Made by a program: the position numbers and the translations under genes. Below the pieces are notes generated by a model. The model was given only the letters and a program-made list of their open reading frames with translations. It did no database searches and was not told the DNA's origin. DNA of 64,000 bases, from contig NZ_SIJC01000001.1 in assembly GCF_010078385.1 (NCBI RefSeq), positions 62,001-126,000 on the forward strand, read 5' to 3'. This document shows positions 1 through 7,590 of the stretch, one piece after another (the first letter of the stretch is position 1; each line of letters starts with the position of its first letter). The stretch comes from Chengkuizengella sediminis. GTDB lineage: Bacteria; Bacillota; Bacilli; Paenibacillales; KCTC-33759.

Positions 1-95
1 CCCCTCACTTTGCCTAAATAAATCAGTTATATCTTGCTGATATATTTATAGTCAACTGAAACTGAATTTCTATAGTATATCATGGTTTTTATTTA

Positions 96-124
96 TTGAC
101 ATTTTTTTCTGTAACTCATAATAT
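96..124 (+). promoter_or_regulatory. Sigma-A-type promoter for the CrtI-type oxidoreductase gene
   Basis: A perfect TTGACA (96-101) is followed after 17 bases by TAATAT (119-124). The gene starts 48 bases downstream with a strong AAAAGGGGG ribosome binding site. Identified by motif only. Confidence 0.6.
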
Positions 125-133
125 TATATCTAT

Positions 134-147
134 AAGATATATATCTT
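134..147. promoter_or_regulatory. Candidate operator palindrome just after the promoter
   Basis: A perfect 14-base palindrome, AAGATATATATCTT, sits about ten bases after the -10 box, inside the expected early transcribed region. A repressor bound here would block initiation. It is AT-only in its core, so chance is possible. Confidence 0.3.
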
Positions 148-171
148 TTTGATATTAAAAGGGGGAAACAT

Positions 172-1686
172 ATGTCTAGTTATGATGTATTAGTCATTGG
201 TTCAGGTATTGGAGGATTGTGTGCTGCAGCCAGATTGTCAAAGCTTGGTTACAAAGTAGCTGTTTTTGAACACCATGTACGTCCAGGAGGTTATGCTACC
301 AACTTTTCTAGAAAAGGCAAATATTCATTTGATGTATCATTACATGGAATTGCTAGTTTAGATGAAGGGGAAATATGTTATGAGGTATTTTCAAAATGTG
401 GCATTATGAACCGAATTACACCACTGAAAAAGGAGCATCCTTATACAGTTGTTTGGGATGGAAAGAAGATTGTCATTCCCCAAAATTCTGAACAGTATTT
501 AAATCTTTTACATGACATGTTCCCACAGGAAAAAGAAGGTATATCGCAATTGTTTACAGACCTATATTCTTTCAATAAAGAGATGATATTTTTACAAGAT
601 TCAACAATACCCAAATCGGAAAAACAACAATCCTTTCCTATGAAAGCAAAATTCTTTATGAAGTGGTCACAGATGACCACTGAAGAAGTAATGAAACAAT
701 ATGTGAGTGATGAAGAATTTATTTCGTTTTTCACATTGTTATGGCCTTATTATGGTCTACCACCTAAAACTCTCTCCTCACATTACTTTTTCGTCTCTTG
801 GATAGGCTACCATCTTGATGGTACGTATTATGTAAAAGGAGGTGCACAAGCAATTGCCGATGCACTAACTGATGTAATCAATGAGAATGGTGGCAAAGTG
901 TATTTACGTCAAGAAGTAACAGAAATTATAGTAGAAAATAATAAAGCAACAGGGATAAAGACGAAAAAGGGAGAGACATTTGAAGGGAAATGGATTGTCT
1001 CAAATGCTTCTCCTCAAATGACTTTTTCAAAATTAATGAGTGAAACATACACAGATCCTTCATATCGTGAAGATTTTGAGAAGCTAGAAGTAGGTCCATC
1101 GGTTACCCAGCTTTATCTTGGGTTAAAGGATGATCCTACGAAATATAATTTAGTTGATGAAGATATTGTCTTTGTTAAAGAAAAGGACCCGAATAAGGAT
1201 TACCATTATTTACAGAATGGGCACTATGAAAAAGCAAATTTGGGGATAACAAATTATTATAAATTAGATCCTGAATTAAGTCCGAATGGAAAACCTGTCA
1301 TTGTATTGGCCTTTATTGATTTTATAGAAAATTGGCCTGAAAATAAGGAGGATTATCAACTGAAAAAGGAGGAAGTGACTAATTATTTGCTAAAGCAACT
1401 AGAAGAACATTATCCAGGAATCACTAGTTCTATCGAAGTACTAGAGTTAGGAACTCCAAGGACGATGCAAAAATATACAAAAAATCCTGCTGGTGCAGTT
1501 TATGGATTTGCCCAAACTGTTGAACAGTCTGGGTTACATCGGTTAGAAAGAAGAACACCATTAAATCAGCTCTCATTAGTAGGTGCATGGACACGACCAG
1601 GTGGAGGTTATCAAGGGGCTGCCGTATCTGGCACAAGTGAAGCTGATAAAATTCATAGAAACTTAAACCAATTAATTAGTAGTTAA
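172..1686 (+). CDS. Phytoene desaturase/CrtI-family FAD-dependent oxidoreductase
   Basis: A 504-residue flavoprotein of the amine-oxidase/phytoene-desaturase (CrtI, CRTISO, RetSat-like) superfamily. The N-terminus shows the FAD Rossmann motif VIGSGIGGLCAAARL (about residues 8-22) followed by the E-x5-GG segment (FEHHVRPGG). The C-terminus has the family signature VGAWTRPGGGYQGAAVSG that contacts FAD. No signal peptide is seen, so it is probably cytosolic or membrane-associated. The substrate cannot be told: no crtB, crtE or other carotenoid gene is adjacent. The start is fixed by an AAAAGGGGG site 7 bases upstream of ATG. It is transcribed alone, between its own promoter and a strong terminator. 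Confidence 0.85.
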   Translation: MSSYDVLVIGSGIGGLCAAARLSKLGYKVAVFEHHVRPGGYATNFSRKGKYSFDVSLHGIASLDEGEICYEVFSKCGIMNRITPLKKEHPYTVVWDGKKIVIPQNSEQYLNLLHDMFPQEKEGISQLFTDLYSFNKEMIFLQDSTIPKSEKQQSFPMKAKFFMKWSQMTTEEVMKQYVSDEEFISFFTLLWPYYGLPPKTLSSHYFFVSWIGYHLDGTYYVKGGAQAIADALTDVINENGGKVYLRQEVTEIIVENNKATGIKTKKGETFEGKWIVSNASPQMTFSKLMSETYTDPSYREDFEKLEVGPSVTQLYLGLKDDPTKYNLVDEDIVFVKEKDPNKDYHYLQNGHYEKANLGITNYYKLDPELSPNGKPVIVLAFIDFIENWPENKEDYQLKKEEVTNYLLKQLEEHYPGITSSIEVLELGTPRTMQKYTKNPAGAVYGFAQTVEQSGLHRLERRTPLNQLSLVGAWTRPGGGYQGAAVSGTSEADKIHRNLNQLISS

Positions 1687-1699
1687 CAGAAATAAAAGG

Positions 1700-1735
1700 T
1701 AGGGGAAAAAATGATCATTTTTTCCCCTATTTTTA
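1700..1735 (+). terminator. Strong rho-independent terminator (bidirectional)
   Basis: Positions 1700-1729 form a perfect 30-base palindrome (arms TAGGGGAAAAAATGA and its complement) followed by a run of T. It lies 14 bases after the oxidoreductase stop codon. The A-run inside the stem lets it work on both strands. Confidence 0.9.
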
Positions 1736-1832
1736 AATCAAATAACAAGACAAGGTAAACCTGTAATCTTAAAGTCAAACGCATTAACTTTTGCCGTTCG
1801 AAAAAAATAAGTTTATTGTTTGATATATTCTG

Positions 1833-1859
1833 CGCACTTCTCTAAGAAGGGTGCTTTTT
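1833..1859. repeat. Short hairpin of a dispersed GCGC(A/T)CTTCTCTAAGA type
   Basis: GCGCACTTCTCTAAGAAGGG, then GTGC and TTTTT, folds into an imperfect hairpin. A close relative (GCGCTTTTCTCTAAGAGAAG) lies at 36083-36106, upstream of the LysE gene. Both sit in non-coding DNA. It looks like a small dispersed element; terminator function is possible because a T-run follows. Confidence 0.4.
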
Positions 1860-1950
1860 ACATTTAAAGAGTATTTAATGGAATAACTCCTTGTGTAATT
1901 TTTAGGAATTTGAAGAGTTTTTCTAAATTTAAAAGGTAATAGGTGATAAG

Positions 1951-2430
1951 ATGATACGAACGTTTAGATTAGAGGATGTAGATTACATTATTAATTCACA
2001 TTTTAGGATCTACAATAGGGAGTTCAATTATGATTTATCTTTCCGAGACTTTATTGGAGATAGTGTAAAGGGGTTTATAAAAAGGGCTAATAATAAAGAA
2101 AACATTTGGATTTTAGAAATCCAAGGAAAACAAAATGGCTCTATAGGTATTAAGGAAATTAATGATGACACTGCTCAGTTGGGTTTATTTCTTGTTGAAC
2201 CCAATGTAAGAGGTACTGGTTATGGACAACAGTTGGTACAAACAGCTATTGGTTTTTGTAAGGAATTAAGTTTCAAAAATATCATCCTCTGGACAAATAG
2301 TGAACTCACATCAGCAAGAAGAATCTATGAGGGAAATGGATTTGAATTAAAGGAAACTAGAATTCAAACGCTGTCTAACAAAGAACTTACTGTGATTTTA
2401 AAACAAAGTTGCACCGAAATATTATATTGA
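1951..2430 (+). CDS. GNAT-family N-acetyltransferase, C-terminus remade by a repeat
   Basis: A 159-residue GNAT acyltransferase expected to move an acetyl group from acetyl-CoA to an amine; the substrate is unknown. The acetyl-CoA pyrophosphate-binding motif is seen as VRGTGYGQQLV (about residues 88-98), followed by the usual ARRIYEGNGFEL segment of the last helix and strand. An AGGTGA site precedes ATG by 4 bases. The last eight codons (QSCTEILY) are encoded by the start of a dispersed repeat that also occurs in non-coding DNA at 28957, so the natural C-terminus has been replaced. The catalytic core is complete, so activity may be retained. Confidence 0.8.
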   Translation: MIRTFRLEDVDYIINSHFRIYNREFNYDLSFRDFIGDSVKGFIKRANNKENIWILEIQGKQNGSIGIKEINDDTAQLGLFLVEPNVRGTGYGQQLVQTAIGFCKELSFKNIILWTNSELTSARRIYEGNGFELKETRIQTLSNKELTVILKQSCTEILY

Positions 2431-2522
2431 ATACAGTTTGATCAAAACTTATGAATTAGAATGTGATTCATGAGTTTTTTGACTTTCATATTAGACAAAA
2501 GGGCCAGATTGTTGAGTAACAA
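2401..2522 (+). repeat. Dispersed repeat, copy A, carrying a terminator
   Basis: About 120 bases that align without gaps, with few differences, to 28957-29077 (constant offset 26,556). It begins at AAACAAAGTTGCACCG inside the GNAT gene, contains a terminator hairpin (2444-2480) and ends in a GGGCCAGATTGTTGAGTAAC motif that recurs elsewhere in the window. A partial copy is at 34418-34470, and the AAAGTTGCACCG head alone recurs near 22106. Confidence 0.8.
2444..2480 (+). terminator. Terminator hairpin inside repeat copy A
   Basis: AAAACTTATGAAT (2444-2456) pairs with ATTCATGAGTTTT (2466-2478), with one G-U pair, and continues into T. It ends transcription after the GNAT gene. The same hairpin is in the copy at 29000-29036. 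Confidence 0.75.
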
Positions 2523-2698
2523 AGTCACTGGAATTCACTAATTTTAGGTTGAGGTTGGTAAATAAAACAATCGTTATTTCTACATACAGAGTAGTAATTT
2601 GAAACATTAATCCAACATATTCGTATAGGTATAGATTTCTAAAAAACGAAAGAACTATAATAAAATAGACAATTATATTAACTACTTGAGGTGATGTT

Positions 2699-3895
2699 AT
2701 GTGGAATTTATCAAAAAAGGTTAAAGATAGATTTTTAAAATCTAATCTACTACCAATTCAGGAATGTGACCAGGATTGGGAAATTGCACTTGAAGAAGCA
2801 AAAAAAGAAGGTGAGAATCTCACTGAGCGTTTAAAAGCAGAACTTGAAGAAGTAAAAGACGAATTGCTACACGTCTTGCCTAGCCGTTTCATTCCATATA
2901 TAGAAAATAGTACATTAAATCAACCGACATTACCTAAACAAGTACGTGAAGATTATTTACAATGGATCCGAGAAAGGCACAAGGAATTTGAACAAATTTT
3001 GGATGCTGCATATGAACAGACAAAGTGGGGGGTTACATATTTACCAACTACAGTTCAAGAGGTCTTTGCAGAAAGTTTGCATGATTCAACTATACAAAGA
3101 ATCGAACGACAGAATAATACACTCCATCTATACATTAATACAGAAGGTGGATTTTCATCCAAATCATTTGTGCATTTCATTTTTCGAAATATCATTTCTG
3201 AAGAAACAGATGAACCAATTCAAGTTGGACAATGGTTAGTTTACAAAGAGCTGAAAAAAATAGATGATGGATTTTCTTTCCGCGTGTTGTTTGAATGTCC
3301 TGATGCTGAGTGGACAATTACAATGAAGGAAATGGATGCTCAGTATTATTATCGTCCTATTTTTTATGTAACCTTGAGAGATGAGAATAAAATTGAAGAG
3401 ACATCATTTGCAGAATATGTCGCACAGTTAAATCCAGCATATCACTATTGGTTGATTACACCAGATGTGAAGTGTTATATTAAATCCTTTTCGAGAGATA
3501 TAATATTAGGAAACGGAAAGATTGAATTTATACAGAATAAAATGGTTGTTACAGTTGGGAATCAATGCTTTACATATGAGTTAAATAAGTACAATCCGAT
3601 AGAGTTCATTTACACAAACGTATATGAAGATCCGTATGCATATTTTAGTAAACCTGTGCCAACAGAGCAACTCGAAGAAGCAGCATTAAGTAATGAAATA
3701 AAATTGAAAGTTCGTGCATGGAATACTATGCACGCAAATCCTGAAGAACTTGCAGATATTATCAATCATGTACTAGGGAAAATGAAGATTACGGAAGAAA
3801 ATGAAATGATGGTAAGTGTTTTTGCGAATCATTTTTATAAGGCAGGGATTTTGTCAAAAGCGGTTATTGAAAAGTATCGTACAGTAATTGATTAA
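2699..3895 (+). CDS. DUF4085-like protein of unknown function
   Basis: A 398-residue soluble protein with no signal peptide or membrane segment. The N-terminal 100 residues are charged and helical (repeated EEAKKE and ELEEVKDEL stretches), followed by a mixed alpha/beta middle region. Its opening (MWNLSKKVKDRFLKSNLLPIQE as a pattern) and the PSRFIPYIENSTLNQPTLP segment match my recollection of the Bacillus DUF4085 family, which has no known function. The start is supported by TTGAGGTGATGTT upstream of ATG. It is apparently monocistronic, between repeat copy A and a non-coding gap. Confidence 0.65.
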   Translation: MWNLSKKVKDRFLKSNLLPIQECDQDWEIALEEAKKEGENLTERLKAELEEVKDELLHVLPSRFIPYIENSTLNQPTLPKQVREDYLQWIRERHKEFEQILDAAYEQTKWGVTYLPTTVQEVFAESLHDSTIQRIERQNNTLHLYINTEGGFSSKSFVHFIFRNIISEETDEPIQVGQWLVYKELKKIDDGFSFRVLFECPDAEWTITMKEMDAQYYYRPIFYVTLRDENKIEETSFAEYVAQLNPAYHYWLITPDVKCYIKSFSRDIILGNGKIEFIQNKMVVTVGNQCFTYELNKYNPIEFIYTNVYEDPYAYFSKPVPTEQLEEAALSNEIKLKVRAWNTMHANPEELADIINHVLGKMKITEENEMMVSVFANHFYKAGILSKAVIEKYRTVID

Positions 3896-3954
3896 CACTT
3901 TATTTAGTAGCATAAGATATTGTGAAGAAATGTATTTAAAGAAGAGCTTTAAGA

Positions 3955-4122
3955 TTGGATAGACTACATGATAATAGTGCAAATTACCAAAGTGAATTAC
4001 CTGACTTCCTGAATCTTGCCAAACCACATAAAATGTTCCGTAATTATCTTAAAATCTATAATTCTTATAGTAGAGAAGTTGTACTTTGTGGGAGTAGGTA
4101 TATTAAGAGAGAATTAAGGTAA
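3955..4122 (+). pseudogene. Short coding remnant of unknown family
   Basis: An open frame of 55 codons, DRLHDNSANYQSELPDFL and onward to VVLCGSRYIKRELR, fills most of an otherwise empty gap. Composition looks protein-like, but only a TTG without a ribosome binding site could start it. It may be the 3' end of a lost gene or a chance frame. No family is recognised. Confidence 0.25.
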
Positions 4123-4162
4123 TGTTGGTGATATTACAAAATATTTTTGGAGGGTATTAATA

Positions 4163-4426
4163 GTGAGTGAAAAATTACAGTTCTTTTCTATTATTTTTTT
4201 AGGGGGATGCATTCTTTTAAGTTCTTGGCTTATTTCACAATCATTACATTCAAATCAAGAAGAGAAGGTAGGTATAACACAAGAACAATCATTAAAATAT
4301 GAATTAATTCCAGTAAATGATAATAATATTATTATATTTGATAAAGAAAGTGGGGAGTTATGGCGAAAATTTATTGCTAGTAATGAAGGACCAACTGATT
4401 GGACAATGGAAAACCCATTTGAATAG
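4163..4426 (+). CDS. Small single-pass membrane protein
   Basis: An 87-residue protein with one N-terminal hydrophobic helix (about residues 7-27, FFSIIFLGGCILLSSWLIS) and a polar outer part containing YELIPVNDNNIIIFDKESGELWRKFI, ending EGPTDWTMENPFE. Small proteins with this layout occur in Bacillales and are uncharacterised. GGAGGG (4149-4154) sits 8 bases before a GTG start. A terminator follows at 4506. Topology suggests a short cytoplasmic N-terminus and an exported tail. Confidence 0.7.
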   Translation: MSEKLQFFSIIFLGGCILLSSWLISQSLHSNQEEKVGITQEQSLKYELIPVNDNNIIIFDKESGELWRKFIASNEGPTDWTMENPFE

Positions 4427-4505
4427 ACTTTAATTAATTCAAGAAAAAAGAACCAGGGGGAATTAAAAAAAAGCTATCAGAAAAAAAATATTTAGATAAA
4501 ATGCT

Positions 4506-4535
4506 AAAAAGCCTTCCATTACAGAAGGCTTTTTA
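4506..4535. terminator. Bidirectional terminator
   Basis: AAAAAGCCTTC (4506-4516) pairs perfectly with GAAGGCTTTTT (4524-4534). It separates the small membrane protein gene (+) from the decayed lipoprotein gene (-). Confidence 0.85.
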
Positions 4536-4538
4536 AGC

Positions 4539-4762
4539 TTATTTTTCGTGGATATCGGGAAGTTGATCAAAAGTGGATATCTCTAGTCCAATGATTGTTT
4601 CTACAACTTCAAAATTTTCATTCATAAAATTTAATTGATAATTTTCAGGAGATAAAAATATTCATTAATTGATTCATATTCAAAAACTTCTCCAGATCGT
4701 TCACATCCACTTAATAAAAGTATTCTAAGAGTAATATTTATAACATTTCTTATAACATACAA
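4539..4762 (-). pseudogene. Frameshifted lipoprotein gene
   Basis: Read on the minus strand from a TTG at 4762, the frame gives a hydrophobic leader ending in a lipobox (RILLLSGCERSGE). It continues EVFEYESINEYF and then shifts frame near 4660 into SPENYQLNFMNENFEVVE and TIIGLEISTFDQLPDIHEK before a stop at 4539. The two pieces read as one small secreted lipoprotein broken by a single indel. Function is unknown. No intact copy lies in the window. Confidence 0.6.
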
Positions 4763-4789
4763 TAAGTAAAATACAAGATTACTTTATCA

Positions 4790-4895
4790 CTCTTCTTCAG
4801 AAGGTAAAACAGTAGATGAAATATTTGAAGAATTATAAAATATCTATCTAATGGAAGAAGAAGCAAATCTAGAAAAGAAAGGGATTTACAGTTAG
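4790..4895 (+). pseudogene. Remnant related to the fragment at 11548-11665
   Basis: Translation gives SSEGKTVDEIFEEL-stop-NIYLMEEEANLEKKG. This is clearly the same small acidic sequence as AEGKTVEEILEELDTIYLMEE at 11575-11645, with close DNA identity over about 70 bases. An in-frame stop shows it is dead. The family is unknown. Confidence 0.6.
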
Positions 4896-5097
4896 AGCAG
4901 ATAGAGTAGTTAGAAGTTAAAAGATTAAGCTGCTAAGTAAATGAGAGCGAATAGGTTAATTAAATAACCAACTTACTTATGTATAAAAAAAGTAAATATA
5001 CGATTAATTTTGAACAAATATAATATCTGGAGTTGAGCCTTGAGCGCAGCTCTTTTGAATCTGTCTTTGAAAAAGATAAATTTTTCCAATAATTCAC

Positions 5098-5136
5098 TTG
5101 ACATAAATTATACTACGGTTGTAGTATGTATTTAAA
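5098..5136 (+). promoter_or_regulatory. Promoter with BlaI/MecI-type operator
   Basis: TTGACA (5098-5103), 18 bases, then TAGTAT (5122-5127). The dyad TACTACggttGTAGTA (5111-5126) overlaps the -10 box, and a second related site, ACTACAATTGTAA, follows at about 5139-5150. Dyads built on TACTAC/GTAGTA or TACA/TGTA are typical BlaI/MecI/CopY-family binding sites. The placement fits autorepression of the regulator that follows. Confidence 0.55.
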
Positions 5137-5162
5137 GACTACAATTGTAAGGAGGTGATCCT

Positions 5163-5261
5163 ATTAAAGATCTCCCAAAGATTTCTGAAGCTGAATGGAA
5201 AATAATAAAAGTATTGTGGAGAAATTCACCATTAACTTCATCTGAAATCATCGATGCATAA
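5163..5261 (+). pseudogene. BlaI/MecI/CopY-family repressor, N-terminal remnant
   Basis: After a consensus ribosome binding site (AAGGAGGTGATC, 5149-5160) the frame reads KDLPKISEAEWKIIKVLWRN, then SPLTSSEIIDA and stop. This is the start of the winged-helix domain of a BlaI/MecI-type penicillinase repressor. The start codon position holds ATT, so a mutated ATG is likely. The protein is cut after 33 codons, where IS6-type sequence begins. No BlaR1/MecR1 partner or beta-lactamase gene was seen. Confidence 0.65.
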
Positions 5262-5281
5262 AAAAGATATGAGTTAGAGCC

Positions 5282-5491
5282 CTAAAACGATTCATACTCT
5301 CAGTGGAACAAGATCATCGTTTTATTAAGAAACTTGTGCGTCCAATGCTGGGATTTAAATCCTTTCATACAGCGAAATCTATTATTTATGGAATAAAAGC
5401 CATGCACATGCTCAAAAAAGGACAGCTTCACCCACAGGTTGAGTCTGCCCAAAATGAAGTTGAATTCCTACATAAGTTTTTTGCATCATAA
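5282..5491 (+). pseudogene. IS6-family transposase, C-terminal fragment
   Basis: The frame VEQDHRFIKKLVRPMLGFKS, then FHTAKSIIYGIKAMHMLKKG, is the C-terminal part of an IS6/IS26-type DDE transposase, including the final catalytic E region (EQDHR). All upstream catalytic parts are missing. The fragment joins directly to the interrupted BlaI-type gene, so insertion followed by deletion probably broke that gene. Nothing further is recognisable in 5492-5810 apart from scattered stop-ridden frames. Confidence 0.75.
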
Positions 5492-5813
5492 CCATTCATT
5501 AGAACAGTTAATGTAGATTCTATGTCCCTATCAAATGATTTTTGCACCAGAACCATTTAGAAAATTAATTTCCGAGAGACTACTAATACTATTAATTAAA
5601 GGGGGTGGAAAATCATGTAATGCTAATATGATTATTTATTATTGATTTTATGATCTACTCTATTTTTTAAAGTAAAGGAGGGATATTTTGAGAGGAATAG
5701 ATTAAAATCTACTAGTTTGTTCCTACTTTAGAAAGAAGACTTTCTGTTTGGTTTTCGATTCAGTTATTTAAAAGTTAGTTAAATTTTAACGTTTTCGCAA
5801 TGTAATCAAGAGT

Positions 5814-6292
5814 ACAGCAGAACCTATATCAGGTACAGGCACTTATTGTGAACATGGAAAAGTGAATGCATTTCTTGCATTAAATGGGGGGGACATCCCT
5901 GATCCCGACCCAGATCCAACCGTAGTTTTGAAGATGATTTCGAAACGAATAAAGGATGGACTTCAGATCCTAACGGAAGTGATACTGCTACAACAGGTTT
6001 GTGGGAGCGTGCTAATCCTGAATCTACAAGTTATAGTGTAACGAAACAACAAGGAACAACACCAAGTGGAAGTTATGATCTTGTAACAGAAGGAAGTGCA
6101 GGAAGTTCTGCAAGTGTCAATGATATTGATAGTGGAGTGACTTCTATTCAATCACCAGCTGATGGTTCACTTACACTATCTTTCTCTTATTACTTAAGTC
6201 ATTATTCTAATGCGAATAGTGAGCAAAAACGAATTACAATCGATTTTACTTCAAACAGTAGGCTATTATTTTTTAGGGTGATAGTTGCGTAG
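5814..6292 (+). pseudogene. Subtilisin-like (S8) protease, C-terminal remnant
   Basis: TAEPISGTGTYCEHGKVNAF, followed by LALNGGD, is the end of an S8 peptidase domain (the GTG-Y-x-HG-VNA block). A DPDPDPD linker follows, then a frameshift near 5925. The next frame carries a secreted beta-sandwich-like tail (FEDDFETNKGWTSDPNGSDT, LWERANPES, SYYLSHYSN). The catalytic Asp, His and Ser regions are absent. It is the tail of a former extracellular protease. Confidence 0.65.
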
Positions 6293-6353
6293 TTTAAAAG
6301 TTTAAAAAAAATGACTAATGTCACAAGTAATTATCAGATAATAAGAGGAAGTG

Positions 6354-7532
6354 ATGATAGTGAAGAAAGCAAGGCAAATTTTAATTACAGGTTTAATTTC
6401 GATTATGATCGCTAATATTTTCTTTATTCCAAATCATGCACAAGCATCGGAAGAGATTTCCAATGTTCAAAATAATTTGATTCAGTCTATTCAAAGTTTA
6501 GAAAAGGATTTAAGGGAATTTGGACAACAACAAATTATGATTACTCAAAGTGCCCTTGAACTATTAAAACAACCAGATATATCTATTAAAAATTATAAAA
6601 ATTTAACAATTTTGCAAAATTCATTGAAAAGTAATGCTAGAAATTGGCTAGATGGTATAAAACCACAGAATATTCAAGTCGTTCAGAATGTCATTTCTTT
6701 CAACAATGTAGTAAATTCGTTTTATGAACCACTTGTGACATTATCCCGTAAAGCTAATGATGATCCTGAAAGTAAAAAGCAACTTATTTCAGGACTAACC
6801 CTTATACTTGACGAAGTGAAGCTCATACAAAATCATACAAATACGACTTTATTGAATACAAAATTCGCAAACGCTTCCATTAACAGAAAACATACAGAGT
6901 TTTCTAATGCTGTTTCGAAAGCAAGAGGTGAACTTACAAACGGAGGAAGTAGGTTACAAGCGTTAAAAAGTGAACTTGATGAATTAAAAGAAGAAAGAGT
7001 CGATCTAATTTTTTCCTTATCAGGTGCTACTGTAGGTGCAGTAGGAGCAGGGCTTAGCTTAGTCTTAGTAGCAGCTACCGTTTCAGGACCTGGCTTCCTG
7101 ATTTTAGGTCTTATTGGAGGATTAGCTGTTCTTATAGGTTCAACAACTGCGTTAGTAGTGCTAAGTAAGCAATTACATGAAAAAAACAAAGATATTGCGT
7201 CTAAGGCAAAGAAAATTGCCCAGATCAATTCTGATGTATCTGTTTTGGATATCACTGTAATTTCGATGGACCAGTTTGCAAACAAAGTAGATGAGACCCC
7301 CATTCAAAATGTGAATAACACATTAAATTCAATTAAGGATGAATTACAAAATACAATTACTCAAATTCAAGTGACTAAATCTATTAATAGTGACTTTTTG
7401 GTAAATTTATTTACACAACTTAGAGATTCTATGAATCAAGTTTCAAATCAGGCAGAGACTATTCATTCCTATAATCAATTGCCTGTAATAAAGGTAGATC
7501 TAGATAAAGAACTTTACGATCAAATAAAGTGA
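6354..7532 (+). CDS. Hbl/Nhe-type pore-forming toxin component 1
   Basis: A secreted, mostly helical protein of the haemolytic enterotoxin (HBL/NHE/ClyA-like) family. It has a signal peptide ending near NHAQA-SEE, long amphipathic helices (about residues 30-215), then a hydrophobic hairpin (about 220-270, SGATVGAVGAGLSLVLV onward) predicted to insert in membranes, then more helices. Length (about 390) fits Hbl B/L1/L2 and NheA-C. AGAGGA at 6344-6349 allows ATG 6354 or GTG 6360; GTG 6351 is too close. It is the most divergent of the three local copies and the first gene of the cluster. Which Hbl subunit it equals cannot be decided here. Confidence 0.85.
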   Translation: MIVKKARQILITGLISIMIANIFFIPNHAQASEEISNVQNNLIQSIQSLEKDLREFGQQQIMITQSALELLKQPDISIKNYKNLTILQNSLKSNARNWLDGIKPQNIQVVQNVISFNNVVNSFYEPLVTLSRKANDDPESKKQLISGLTLILDEVKLIQNHTNTTLLNTKFANASINRKHTEFSNAVSKARGELTNGGSRLQALKSELDELKEERVDLIFSLSGATVGAVGAGLSLVLVAATVSGPGFLILGLIGGLAVLIGSTTALVVLSKQLHEKNKDIASKAKKIAQINSDVSVLDITVISMDQFANKVDETPIQNVNNTLNSIKDELQNTITQIQVTKSINSDFLVNLFTQLRDSMNQVSNQAETIHSYNQLPVIKVDLDKELYDQIK

Positions 7533-7590
7533 GAGAATGATTTAAAATATTGATTTAATTACTAATTAAACTGAGAGGAGATTGTTATTT

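Noticed and set aside
5492..5810. Further protease or regulator coding
   Set aside because: All frames are broken by stops within short distances and no motif is recognisable.
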